Of a stretch of DNA of 64,000 bases, positions 17,415-24,560 are shown piece by piece; within the stretch, counting starts at the first letter, position 1; each line of letters begins with the position of its first letter. The translations under genes and the position numbers were made by a program. Location of the stretch: assembly GCF_000515255.1 (NCBI RefSeq), contig NZ_KI911559.1, positions 1,566,823 to 1,630,822 on the forward strand, in the 5' to 3' direction. The notes under the pieces were generated by a model that was given only the letters and a program-made list of their open reading frames with translations, was not told the DNA's origin and did no database searches. This stretch comes from Rhodovibrio salinarum DSM 9154 (GTDB lineage: Bacteria > Pseudomonadota > Alphaproteobacteria > Kiloniellales > Rhodovibrionaceae).

Positions 17415-17457
17415 CCGTCGGAGTGCCGCGCCAGCAGCGCGCACGCGACAGCTTTAC

Positions 17458-17485
17458 TTGACAAGCCGACGTTCAGCCGTAGTGT
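17458..17485 (+). promoter_or_regulatory. Probable sigma-70 promoter of rpsD
   Basis: TTGACA at 17458-17463 and TAGTGT at 17480-17485 are 16 bases apart, about 200 bases ahead of the rpsD start. The -35 is perfect and the -10 is weak. Confidence 0.55.
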
Positions 17486-17494
17486 CCGCCGCAC

Positions 17495-17684
17495 TTCCTG
17501 GGAACGTGGGTCGACCTTCGAGGGTCGGGCCCCGCCCGTCTCCGGGGCGCAGTGCTGCAAACGCGAAGCGTCCGGATGATCGTTAGTGCGGCATCCAGCA
17601 AAACGGAGCGATCGGGCCTACCGGGACATCAACGCGCGTCACAGCGCGGCCATTCCCGCTTAAGCGACGGAGAAAGCTCGCAAA
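17495..17684 (+). promoter_or_regulatory. Long GC-rich 5' leader of rpsD
   Basis: About 190 untranslated bases separate the predicted promoter from rpsD. The leader holds GC-rich self-complementary segments around 17512-17550 (GACCTTCGAGGGTC and CCCCGCCCGTCTCCGGGG), which can form two adjacent hairpins. S4 represses its own synthesis in other bacteria, so a regulatory leader is plausible, but this one does not visibly resemble a described S4 leader. Confidence 0.35.
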
Positions 17685-18299
17685 ATGAGCAAGCGTAAGG
17701 CTTCGAAGTACAAGATTGACCGACGCCTCGGCGTCAACCTCTGGGGCCGTCCGAAGAGCCCGTTCAACAAGCGCCCGTATGGCCCCGGCCAGCACGGCCA
17801 GCGCCGCAAGAAGGTCTCCGACTACGGCCTGCAGCTCGCCGCCAAGCAGAAGCTGAAGGGCTACTACGGCTCGATCGGCGAGAAGCAGTTCCGCAAGTAC
17901 TACGAGGAGGCCACGCGCCGTAAGGGCGATACCTCCGAGAACCTGATCGAGCTGCTGGAGCGCCGTCTGGCGACCGTGGTCTACCGCTCGAAGTTCGTGC
18001 CAACCGTGTTCGCCGCCCGGCAGTTCGTGAACCACGGCCACGTGCTGGTGAACGGCAAGCGCGTCAACGTCCCCTCCTACAAGGTGCAGGACGGCGACGT
18101 GGTGCAGGTCGACCCGAAGAAGAAGGACATGCAGCTCGTGTTCGAGGGCCAGGAGTCCAGCGAGCGCGATCTGCCGGACTACATCGAGGTCGACAGCAAC
18201 GACCTGAAGGCGACCTTCCAGCGCGGCCCGAAGCTGGCCGACGTGCCGTACCCGACGACGATGGAACCGAACCTTGTCATCGAGTACTACTCACGGTAA
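17685..18299 (+). CDS. rpsD: 30S ribosomal protein S4
   Basis: A 204-residue primary 16S rRNA-binding protein that nucleates 30S assembly. The start [20 protein letters not shown], the [13 protein letters not shown] segment and the S4 RNA-binding domain ([13 protein letters not shown] and [16 protein letters not shown], residues about 94-150) are unmistakable. The gene stands alone, outside the alpha operon, as is usual in alphaproteobacteria, and has its own promoter and terminator. Confidence 0.97.
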   Translation: MSKRKASKYKIDRRLGVNLWGRPKSPFNKRPYGPGQHGQRRKKVSDYGLQLAAKQKLKGYYGSIGEKQFRKYYEEATRRKGDTSENLIELLERRLATVVYRSKFVPTVFAARQFVNHGHVLVNGKRVNVPSYKVQDGDVVQVDPKKKDMQLVFEGQESSERDLPDYIEVDSNDLKATFQRGPKLADVPYPTTMEPNLVIEYYSR

Positions 18300-18326
18300 A
18301 CGCGGTTTTCCGCGCGGAAGATGGAT

Positions 18327-18362
18327 CACGCCCCGGAGGCCAAGCGCTTCCGGGGCGTTTTC
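18327..18362 (+). terminator. Intrinsic terminator of rpsD
   Basis: CGCCCCGGA pairs with TCCGGGGCG around a short loop and runs into TTTT, about 30 bases after the rpsD stop. A smaller hairpin (CGCGGTTTTCCGCG) lies directly behind the stop codon. Confidence 0.85.
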
Positions 18363-18408
18363 GTGTGTCTATACCTGACTAGCATCGGGCTCATAGGCTC
18401 CCCGGGCG

Positions 18409-19581
18409 TCAGCCCCAGAGCAGGTAGGTGCCGTAGCCGACCAGCAGGGCCGGGACGCCGCTGTAGATCGTGGCGATGAACGCGGCCCTGGGCGCGATCG
18501 CGAGCGCCGGGAACAGGGCGTCGCCGTCGTTGGAGATCGCGTTGCCAAGTTGGCCTGACAGCGGCATCGCGCCGGTGATGTAGAGCGTGGTGACCACGAT
18601 CTGCGGCCCGCAGCCGGGCAGGAAGCCGACCAGCACCGCCAGCGCCGGGATCAGCGGGGCCCAGGTGTCGAAGAGGGCAGCGAGGTCGACGCCGGTGAAG
18701 TGCACGCCCAGCTCGTAGATCAGGAAGCCGACGATCACCCAGACGGTGACGAAGTTGGTCGCGTCCACCGTGCGCACGAACGGTCCGCCCGCCCGCGACA
18801 CGCCGGGATCGAACCGCAGCTCCGGATCCAGCGTCCACATCGCGAACGCGAGCAACGCGCCGGTGACACCGATGATCTGCGTCGGGTCATGCGCCGCGAA
18901 CGGGCCGAACAGGGCATTGGTGTTGATCGTCATCAGATCCAGCGTGCCCAGGACCAGCCCCGGTAACAGCAGGACCGCCCAGAGCGGGCGCAACCGATTC
19001 AGCCGCGGCAGTGTCTTGCGCGGCATATGATCCGGCACTTCCGCATGATCGGCGCGCAGGAAGTCCTGTCCATGGATCGCGTCGATCGTATAGCCGGTGA
19101 TCGTCCCGACCAGCATGCCGATCGCGAACACCATCAGGCCGGTGGTTGGTTCGGCCGCCAGTAGCAGGAAGGCCGCGTCGCCCATCGTCGCCGTCAGGAC
19201 GGCGACCAGCGAGCCGAACGAAATCGCGCCGCGGACGTACTGCGTGACCACGGCGACGGCAGCGCCGCAGCCGGGCAGGGCCCCCAGCAGGGCCGCCACC
19301 GGCACCTGCCAGCGTTGGTACTTGCGCAGCACCGCGCTGACGTCGACGTCGAAGCGGTGCTCCAAATAGTAAATCGCGCCCAGCGTCGCCGCGACGAACA
19401 CGCTGACCTGAAGGTAGGCATCCGACAGCGCGGCGAAGATGATCCCGCGCGTTTCTGCCGAGGTGAACAGCAACAGACCGAACACGGCGGCGAGCAGCAG
19501 CAACTTCGCCACACCCAGCTGGCGCAGGTATCTGCCCACGTCCCAAAGACTGCTCTTCGCGTTTGCCGCTAGGGTCGTCAC
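18409..19581 (-). CDS. Putative 10-TM heavy-metal exporter (DUF2899/ArsP-like)
   Basis: The 390-residue polytopic membrane protein has about ten hydrophobic segments arranged as an internal duplication. Each half has a PGCG motif (ALPGCGAAVAV near residue 100 and FLPGCGPQIVV near 317), whose cysteines may bind the metal or metalloid. The second half also has GNAISNDGDALFPALA, a mark of the DUF2899 family annotated variously as manganese or arsenic efflux. The substrate is not settled. The start is the GTG at 19581 with GGGAG upstream. A palindrome in its promoter suggests metal-responsive control. Confidence 0.8.
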   Translation of the reverse strand: MTTLAANAKSSLWDVGRYLRQLGVAKLLLLAAVFGLLLFTSAETRGIIFAALSDAYLQVSVFVAATLGAIYYLEHRFDVDVSAVLRKYQRWQVPVAALLGALPGCGAAVAVVTQYVRGAISFGSLVAVLTATMGDAAFLLLAAEPTTGLMVFAIGMLVGTITGYTIDAIHGQDFLRADHAEVPDHMPRKTLPRLNRLRPLWAVLLLPGLVLGTLDLMTINTNALFGPFAAHDPTQIIGVTGALLAFAMWTLDPELRFDPGVSRAGGPFVRTVDATNFVTVWVIVGFLIYELGVHFTGVDLAALFDTWAPLIPALAVLVGFLPGCGPQIVVTTLYITGAMPLSGQLGNAISNDGDALFPALAIAPRAAFIATIYSGVPALLVGYGTYLLWG

Positions 19582-19633
19582 GTCGCCGGTCTCCCATGTG
19601 CCTTAACTGCGCGTGGGGCTTTGTCGCAGGTCA

Positions 19634-19663
19634 ATCTTAGCCATGGCTTAATTCATGTGACAA
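19634..19663 (-). promoter_or_regulatory. Promoter with palindromic operator for the metal exporter gene
   Basis: Read on the minus strand, TTGTCA (19658-19663) and TAAGAT (19634-19639) are 18 bases apart. The perfect palindrome AGCCATGGCT (19639-19648) fills the spacer next to the -10 and continues into imperfect TTA/TAA flanks. A dimeric repressor there would block RNA polymerase. Which regulator binds is unknown. Confidence 0.45.
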
Positions 19664-19850
19664 GGCTCGAATTTCAAGGGGGCTACGCGCGATGGTGACT
19701 GTGTCCACGGCGCCGACGCGCTCGGTCGCCGTGAACGATGGGTGTCGCGCAACCAGCCCCTCGGCGCGAGGGTGTCGAACGGTATAAGATGGGGGCACCA
19801 CGCCGTCGTTCGCTTGTTGTCCCCTCTCGAGACGAGCTTCCGTCAGCCCC

Positions 19851-21074
19851 ATGCTCAAGACTCTCGCGCCCGTCGTGGCGCTGCTCGTTTCGGTCGCGCT
19901 GTTGCTGATGGGCAACGGGCTGCAGGGCACGCTTCTGCCCCTGCGCGCCCAGTTGGAAGCGTTCGGGGCGCTGCAGATCGGCTGGCTGGGATCGGCCTAT
20001 TTCGCCGGTTTCGCGCTCGGCAGTTGGGCGGGACCGCGATTCGTTCGGCGGGTCGGGCACATCCGGGCGTTCACGGCGTTGGCGGCAATCGCCTCGGCGA
20101 CCGTGTTGGGCCACGCGTTGGCGATCCAGCCGGACGTCTGGTTGCCGTTGCGGGCCGTAACCGGTTTTTGCCTGGCCGGTTTGTACGTCGTCATGGAAAG
20201 CTGGCTGAACGCGCAGGCGACCAACGCCACCCGTGGGGCGATCCTGTCGGTCTACACCACGATCAACCTGACGGTGATCACGCTGGGCCAGCTGCTGGTC
20301 GCGGTGCTGGAGCCGCAGACCTTCGTGCCGTTCGCCGTTGCGGCGATGCTGATCGCGTTGGCCGGCGTGCCACTCGCGCTCACCACCTCCAAGCCGCCGG
20401 CTGGGCCGACGGCAACCGGCATCCGGCCGCTGTGGCTTTACCGCATTTCGCCGGTCGGGTTGGTCGGTTGTTTCGCTGTGGGGCTTGCCAACGGGCCGTT
20501 CTGGACGCTCGCGCCCGCGTTCGCCGTCGCCAATGGGCTGGACAGCGGCGGGGTCGGGCTGTTCATGGCTCTGGTGGTTCTGGGGGGCGCGGTCGGGCAG
20601 TGGCCGGCCGGACGGCTGTCGGACAAGCTCGACCGTCGCTACGTCATCCTGGGCACGTGCATCTTGGCGGCCGGGGCCGGGATCGCGTTGGTCGCCGCGG
20701 CGCTACACCGGCCGGCGTTGCTGCCCTATGCGGGGCTGGCGTTCGGTGCTTTTGCGATCCCGCTGTATGCGCTGTGCGTGGCGCATACGAACGACTTCGT
20801 GCCGTCCGGTCAGTTCGTTCAGGCGTCCGCTGGTTTGCTGCTGGCGAGTGCACTCGGCTCGGCGTTCGGCCCGGCCCTGGCATCGTTCGTGATGGCGCAG
20901 GCAGGCAGTGTCAGCCTGTTCGCTTTCTCCGCCGGCGTGCATCTGCTGCTCGCCGCGTTCGTGTTCGTCCGCCTGCGCACGCGCGCCGCGCCGGAGGCGA
21001 AGGCCCCGTTCGTGGCCGTGCCGCGGACCTCCACGGGGTTGAGCACGCTGGACCCACGTGCTGGCAAGCGTTAG
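19851..21074 (+). CDS. MFS transporter, YcaD-like
   Basis: A 407-residue, 12-segment major facilitator. The first loop has GSAYFAGFALGSWAGPRFVRR and the central region VVMESWLNAQAT, both reminiscent of the E. coli YcaD group of uncharacterised MFS proteins; the second half repeats the loop motif in GQWPAGRLSDKLDRR. The substrate is unknown. The start is the ATG at 19851, next to a TCAGCCCC leader without a clear Shine-Dalgarno. A second MFS gene follows 76 bases downstream on the same strand. Confidence 0.85.
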   Translation: MLKTLAPVVALLVSVALLLMGNGLQGTLLPLRAQLEAFGALQIGWLGSAYFAGFALGSWAGPRFVRRVGHIRAFTALAAIASATVLGHALAIQPDVWLPLRAVTGFCLAGLYVVMESWLNAQATNATRGAILSVYTTINLTVITLGQLLVAVLEPQTFVPFAVAAMLIALAGVPLALTTSKPPAGPTATGIRPLWLYRISPVGLVGCFAVGLANGPFWTLAPAFAVANGLDSGGVGLFMALVVLGGAVGQWPAGRLSDKLDRRYVILGTCILAAGAGIALVAAALHRPALLPYAGLAFGAFAIPLYALCVAHTNDFVPSGQFVQASAGLLLASALGSAFGPALASFVMAQAGSVSLFAFSAGVHLLLAAFVFVRLRTRAAPEAKAPFVAVPRTSTGLSTLDPRAGKR

Positions 21075-21150
21075 CGGGCGCGTCCTCTTGTGCCGCGGCG
21101 TGGCGGCGCACTAGCCTTCGACGCGTTCGGCCCTACGAAACGAGTTCCCG

Positions 21151-22410
21151 ATGACCCAGTCCGCCAACCAAACGGGCGTGTCGCCCGCGCGCGTCACGCT
21201 GCGTGCGATTTTGACCGTGTTCCTGCCGTTCGCCGGTGGCTATTACCTGAGTTACCTGTACCGCTCGGTGAACGCGGTGATCGCCGATACGTTGACGGCC
21301 GACGTCGGCCTGAGCGCGAGCGACCTGGGTCTGTTGACCAGCGCCTACTTCGTCGCCTTCTCCGCCTTCCAGATCCCCTTGGGGCTGCTGCTCGACCGCT
21401 ACGGCGCGCGCAGAGTGCACGGTCTGTTGTTGCTGCTGGCCGCCGCCGGTGCGCTCGGCTTCGCGTTGGGGGAGGGGTTGTTGCAGCTGTGGCTGGCGCG
21501 CGCGCTGATCGGCCTGGGGGTCGCCGGTGGGCTGATGGCCGCGTTGAAAGCGATTACGCAGTGGTTTCCGGAACACCGGTGGCCAGTGGTTAACGGCTGC
21601 TTTCTGGCGATGGGCGGGGTGGGCGCGATGTCGGCGACCGCGCCGGTGGAATGGCTGCTGCAGGTGACCGACTGGCGCGGCATTTTCGCGGGTCTTGCGG
21701 CGGCGACGTTGGCGGTGGCGGTGTTGATCCTCTCGATCGTTCCGGACCGGCGGGACACGCATTTTCCGCAGTCGTTAAGCGAGCAACTGACGGGCGTGCG
21801 TCATGTGTTCGCCGACCGTTTTTTCTGGCGTTTGGCGCCGATGGCGTTTTTGTGCATGGCCACCAGCCTGTCGATCCAGGGGCTATGGGCTGGTCCTTGG
21901 CTGCGCGACGTTGCCGGTTTCGATCACGCGGGCGTGGCGCAGACGCTCTTCATGCTGGCTGCGGCGGTGACGGTCGGCTACGTCTTTTGGGGTACGGTGG
22001 CGGATTGGCTGAGCCGGCACGGCGTGCCGTTGACGCGCACGCTTGGCATGGGCGTGGCGCTGTTCCTGACCGCGCTTGGCTGCATCACCTTCGAACTCGA
22101 CCGCACCGCCCTGTGGCCCTGGCTCTTCCTGGGTCTGATGGGGAATGTCACTGCGCTCAGCTACACCGTGGTGTCCCGGCACTTTCCGCTGGCGCTGTCA
22201 GGCCGTGCGACCACCGCGCTCAATCTGCTGGTGTTTCTCGGGGCCTTTGGGGTGCAGTCGGCGATCGGTGGCATCATCGACCTGGTCGCGGCGGGCCAGA
22301 CGGACCCTTATCCGGCCGCCGCGTACCAAGTCGCGTTCGCCACCTTCCTGGCGCTCTGTTTGCTGGCGTGGCTGTGGTACCTGCTTGCCGCCCGTTTCGC
22401 GCGGGCGTAG
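21151..22410 (+). CDS. MFS transporter
   Basis: A 419-residue 12-TM major facilitator from a different subfamily than its upstream neighbour. The early segments FAGGYYLSYLYRSVNAVIAD and SAYFVAFSAFQIPLGLLLDR (conserved loop 2-3 as LLLDRYGARR) and the signature at WLARALIGLGVAGGLMAALK resemble proteobacterial organic-anion type MFS proteins. Substrate cannot be assigned. It probably shares a transcript with the preceding MFS gene. Its stop lies 16 bases from the stop of the convergent opgD-like gene. Confidence 0.85.
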   Translation: MTQSANQTGVSPARVTLRAILTVFLPFAGGYYLSYLYRSVNAVIADTLTADVGLSASDLGLLTSAYFVAFSAFQIPLGLLLDRYGARRVHGLLLLLAAAGALGFALGEGLLQLWLARALIGLGVAGGLMAALKAITQWFPEHRWPVVNGCFLAMGGVGAMSATAPVEWLLQVTDWRGIFAGLAAATLAVAVLILSIVPDRRDTHFPQSLSEQLTGVRHVFADRFFWRLAPMAFLCMATSLSIQGLWAGPWLRDVAGFDHAGVAQTLFMLAAAVTVGYVFWGTVADWLSRHGVPLTRTLGMGVALFLTALGCITFELDRTALWPWLFLGLMGNVTALSYTVVSRHFPLALSGRATTALNLLVFLGAFGVQSAIGGIIDLVAAGQTDPYPAAAYQVAFATFLALCLLAWLWYLLAARFARA

Positions 22411-22426
22411 GCAGCCCGATGGTGCC

Positions 22427-24022
22427 TTACGCCTCTTCGGCCAGTGGGTGGTACTGGTAGAGCCAGGTTTCGGTCAGGACCTGATCGTCGGTACGCAAGT
22501 AGCAGCGCAGTTCGATCGGGTCGGCGCCGTCGATCGTCAGGTCGAACATGGTGCGCCAGTGGCCCGGTACATCGTTCGGCACCGCTTCCGTGCGCTGGTT
22601 CGAGAAGCTGCCGCGCGAGGCGGTGAGCACCGGCTCCGGGATCGTGCCCTTGGGCAGGTCCTCCAGTGGGCCGCCCTTGAACTCGACCACGAACTTGCGT
22701 TTGTCCTTGGGGTTCGCCCGGCCAGCCTGGCCGCCATGGCCCAGCCGCGTGGCGACGCAGCGCGCCAGGTCGCTGGGATAGGGGCAGTCATCCATCCAGT
22801 ACAGCTTGTAGTTCAGGTGGTATTCCGTACCCGCTCCGTGATCGCCGTCGGGGATCCAGATCGCGTTGATGTTGTCGTGGATTTCATCATCGGTCGGAAT
22901 CTCGACCAGCTGAACCACGCCGGGGCCCCAGTCGTGCAGCGGCTCCACCCAACTCGACGGACGGCGATGGTAGCGTACGCCATCCAGATAGTTGTCGAAC
23001 TCGCGATCCCGCTGCATCAAGCCGAAGCCGCGCGGGTTGCGGTCCTGGAAGCTGGAAATGGATATCCGGTCGGGGTTATTGAGCGGCCGCCAGATCCGCT
23101 CGCCATTCCCGGTCCACATGTACAGGCCGTCGGAATCGTGCACTTCCGGCCGCCAATCGGTCATGGTTTCCTTGCGGGTCTCGGAGAACCAGTACATCGA
23201 GGTCAGCGGGGCCAGGCCCAGCCGTTCCACCTTCTTGCGCAGGTGAAGGTTGGCCTCGATGTCCATCACCACGCCTTCGTTGCGGTGGAGCAGGAACTTG
23301 TAGGCGCCGGTGACCGACGGGCCGTCCAGCAGAGCGTAGACCGTGACGGGCTCCGCCTCGCTCGCCGCCGGCTCGAACCAGAAGGCGCGGAAGTCCGGGA
23401 ACTCTTCCGCCCCCGATCCCCCGGGGTCGAGAGCGACGCCGCGCGCGGACATGCCGATCTGACCGGATTCGCCGATGCCGCGGAAATAGCAGCCGCCCAG
23501 GAAGGTCGCCCACGGCTCGACCTCGGACAGCGGCCCTTCACTGCGTGGCTGGTGCACCCAGAAGCCTGCGAATGCCGAGGGCTTTTCCGGCAGATCGGAG
23601 GCGACGTGGTCCGGGCCGACATCGAAATAGCCCGGATCGTACAGCACCTCGCGTGCGTCGCCACTGCCGGTCAGCTTGTGCATCTGCACCGTCTTGGGGA
23701 AGTACATCCCAACGTGCTGGAAGGAGATCGGATAGGCGCTCTCGGGGAAGAGCGCGTAGTTCATCCGATAGTCGAGCTTGCCGTGTGCGTCGTAGTCGAT
23801 CCTCTGCACGATTTCCGGATCGGGGCGTGGCGGCGCGTCGTACGGTTGGGCGGCAAGTTCACGGGCGTGGCGCTTAAGCCACTCGTAGGAGAACGATTCC
23901 GCTGGTCCGAGCTTCAGACCGTCGGGCGCCTGGGCCTGCGCCGGGCCGGTGAACAGCCGCGCGAGGCCCGCGGCGGCGGAAAGCTGCAGCATTGTACGAC
24001 GGGTCAGGCCGGTCATGGGCAC
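22427..24022 (-). CDS. opgD: Periplasmic glucan biosynthesis protein OpgG/OpgD, Tat-exported
   Basis: The 531-residue protein matches the MdoG/OpgG family required for the backbone of osmoregulated periplasmic glucans. The N-terminus has a twin-arginine signal (LTRRTMLQLSAAAGLARLF, cleavage likely after AQA near residue 32), as in E. coli OpgD rather than Sec-exported OpgG. Family landmarks include FSYEWLKRHARELA, YRMNYALFPESAYPISFQHV and FVVEFKGGPLEDL. No opgH glucosyltransferase is adjacent; the UDP-glucose genes lie about 10 kb away. The start may be at M1 (24022) or M3. Confidence 0.88.
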   Translation of the reverse strand: MPMTGLTRRTMLQLSAAAGLARLFTGPAQAQAPDGLKLGPAESFSYEWLKRHARELAAQPYDAPPRPDPEIVQRIDYDAHGKLDYRMNYALFPESAYPISFQHVGMYFPKTVQMHKLTGSGDAREVLYDPGYFDVGPDHVASDLPEKPSAFAGFWVHQPRSEGPLSEVEPWATFLGGCYFRGIGESGQIGMSARGVALDPGGSGAEEFPDFRAFWFEPAASEAEPVTVYALLDGPSVTGAYKFLLHRNEGVVMDIEANLHLRKKVERLGLAPLTSMYWFSETRKETMTDWRPEVHDSDGLYMWTGNGERIWRPLNNPDRISISSFQDRNPRGFGLMQRDREFDNYLDGVRYHRRPSSWVEPLHDWGPGVVQLVEIPTDDEIHDNINAIWIPDGDHGAGTEYHLNYKLYWMDDCPYPSDLARCVATRLGHGGQAGRANPKDKRKFVVEFKGGPLEDLPKGTIPEPVLTASRGSFSNQRTEAVPNDVPGHWRTMFDLTIDGADPIELRCYLRTDDQVLTETWLYQYHPLAEEA

Positions 24023-24560
24023 CTCTTGGCTGTGCGACGAAGCGGGAGCGCCCTTGGTCGCGTCGGATATATGTCACGGACTCACGTTCTGCGAACGCCG
24101 AACGCCGCCAAGCTATCCAAGGCGCCGCCCCAATTGGGAGTGATCGTCCTGTGAGGCAGGGGCCAGCGGTGTCACAGGGGGCGGCAATCAGCGTGGCCCC
24201 CACAATGTTGGTATTATTGCGTGTATAAGTCACTGGACCGCTGTTGCGGCAATTCGGGCGGCCGCATCGGGAGTTTCTTTGGGGGATGGGGCTATTCGGA
24301 TGAATTCGATTGATTCGCTATACGGACTTGCTCGTTATTGGTGAATTCCACGACCAACTTTCGACATTAACTAAAAATTGAGAGTCGAAGTATAAACCAG
24401 TTTCCGGCTGCGTGTGAAAGCGGCGCTCGGGCCCGTGTGCCCCACGCATCATCGTTCGACAAGACAGCCCGCTTGCGATGGGCGTGGCGGATGGAAGCTG
24501 GGTCAGAAAGATGCGGGGGACGTGCGTTCTGACTGACTTGGATGCGGGAGTGAAGCACCG
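24023..24560. other. 538-bp low-GC intergenic region upstream of the PAS kinase
   Basis: No gene is supported here. The GC content falls visibly between about 24200 and 24420 (GAATTCGATTGATTCGC and similar). At 24353-24390 an interrupted inverted repeat, CTTTCGAC and GTCGAAG, encloses an AT-rich core with TTAACTAAAAATTGA. The region must hold promoters for the kinase (plus) and opgD (minus), but I could not assign -35/-10 pairs reliably. A weak AAGCACCG precedes the kinase ATG. Confidence 0.5.

Noticed and set aside
22145..24154. 669-codon open frame on the plus strand
   Set aside because: It is antisense to the OpgG/OpgD gene and overlaps the end of the MFS gene; the translation is arginine- and histidine-rich without any family signature.
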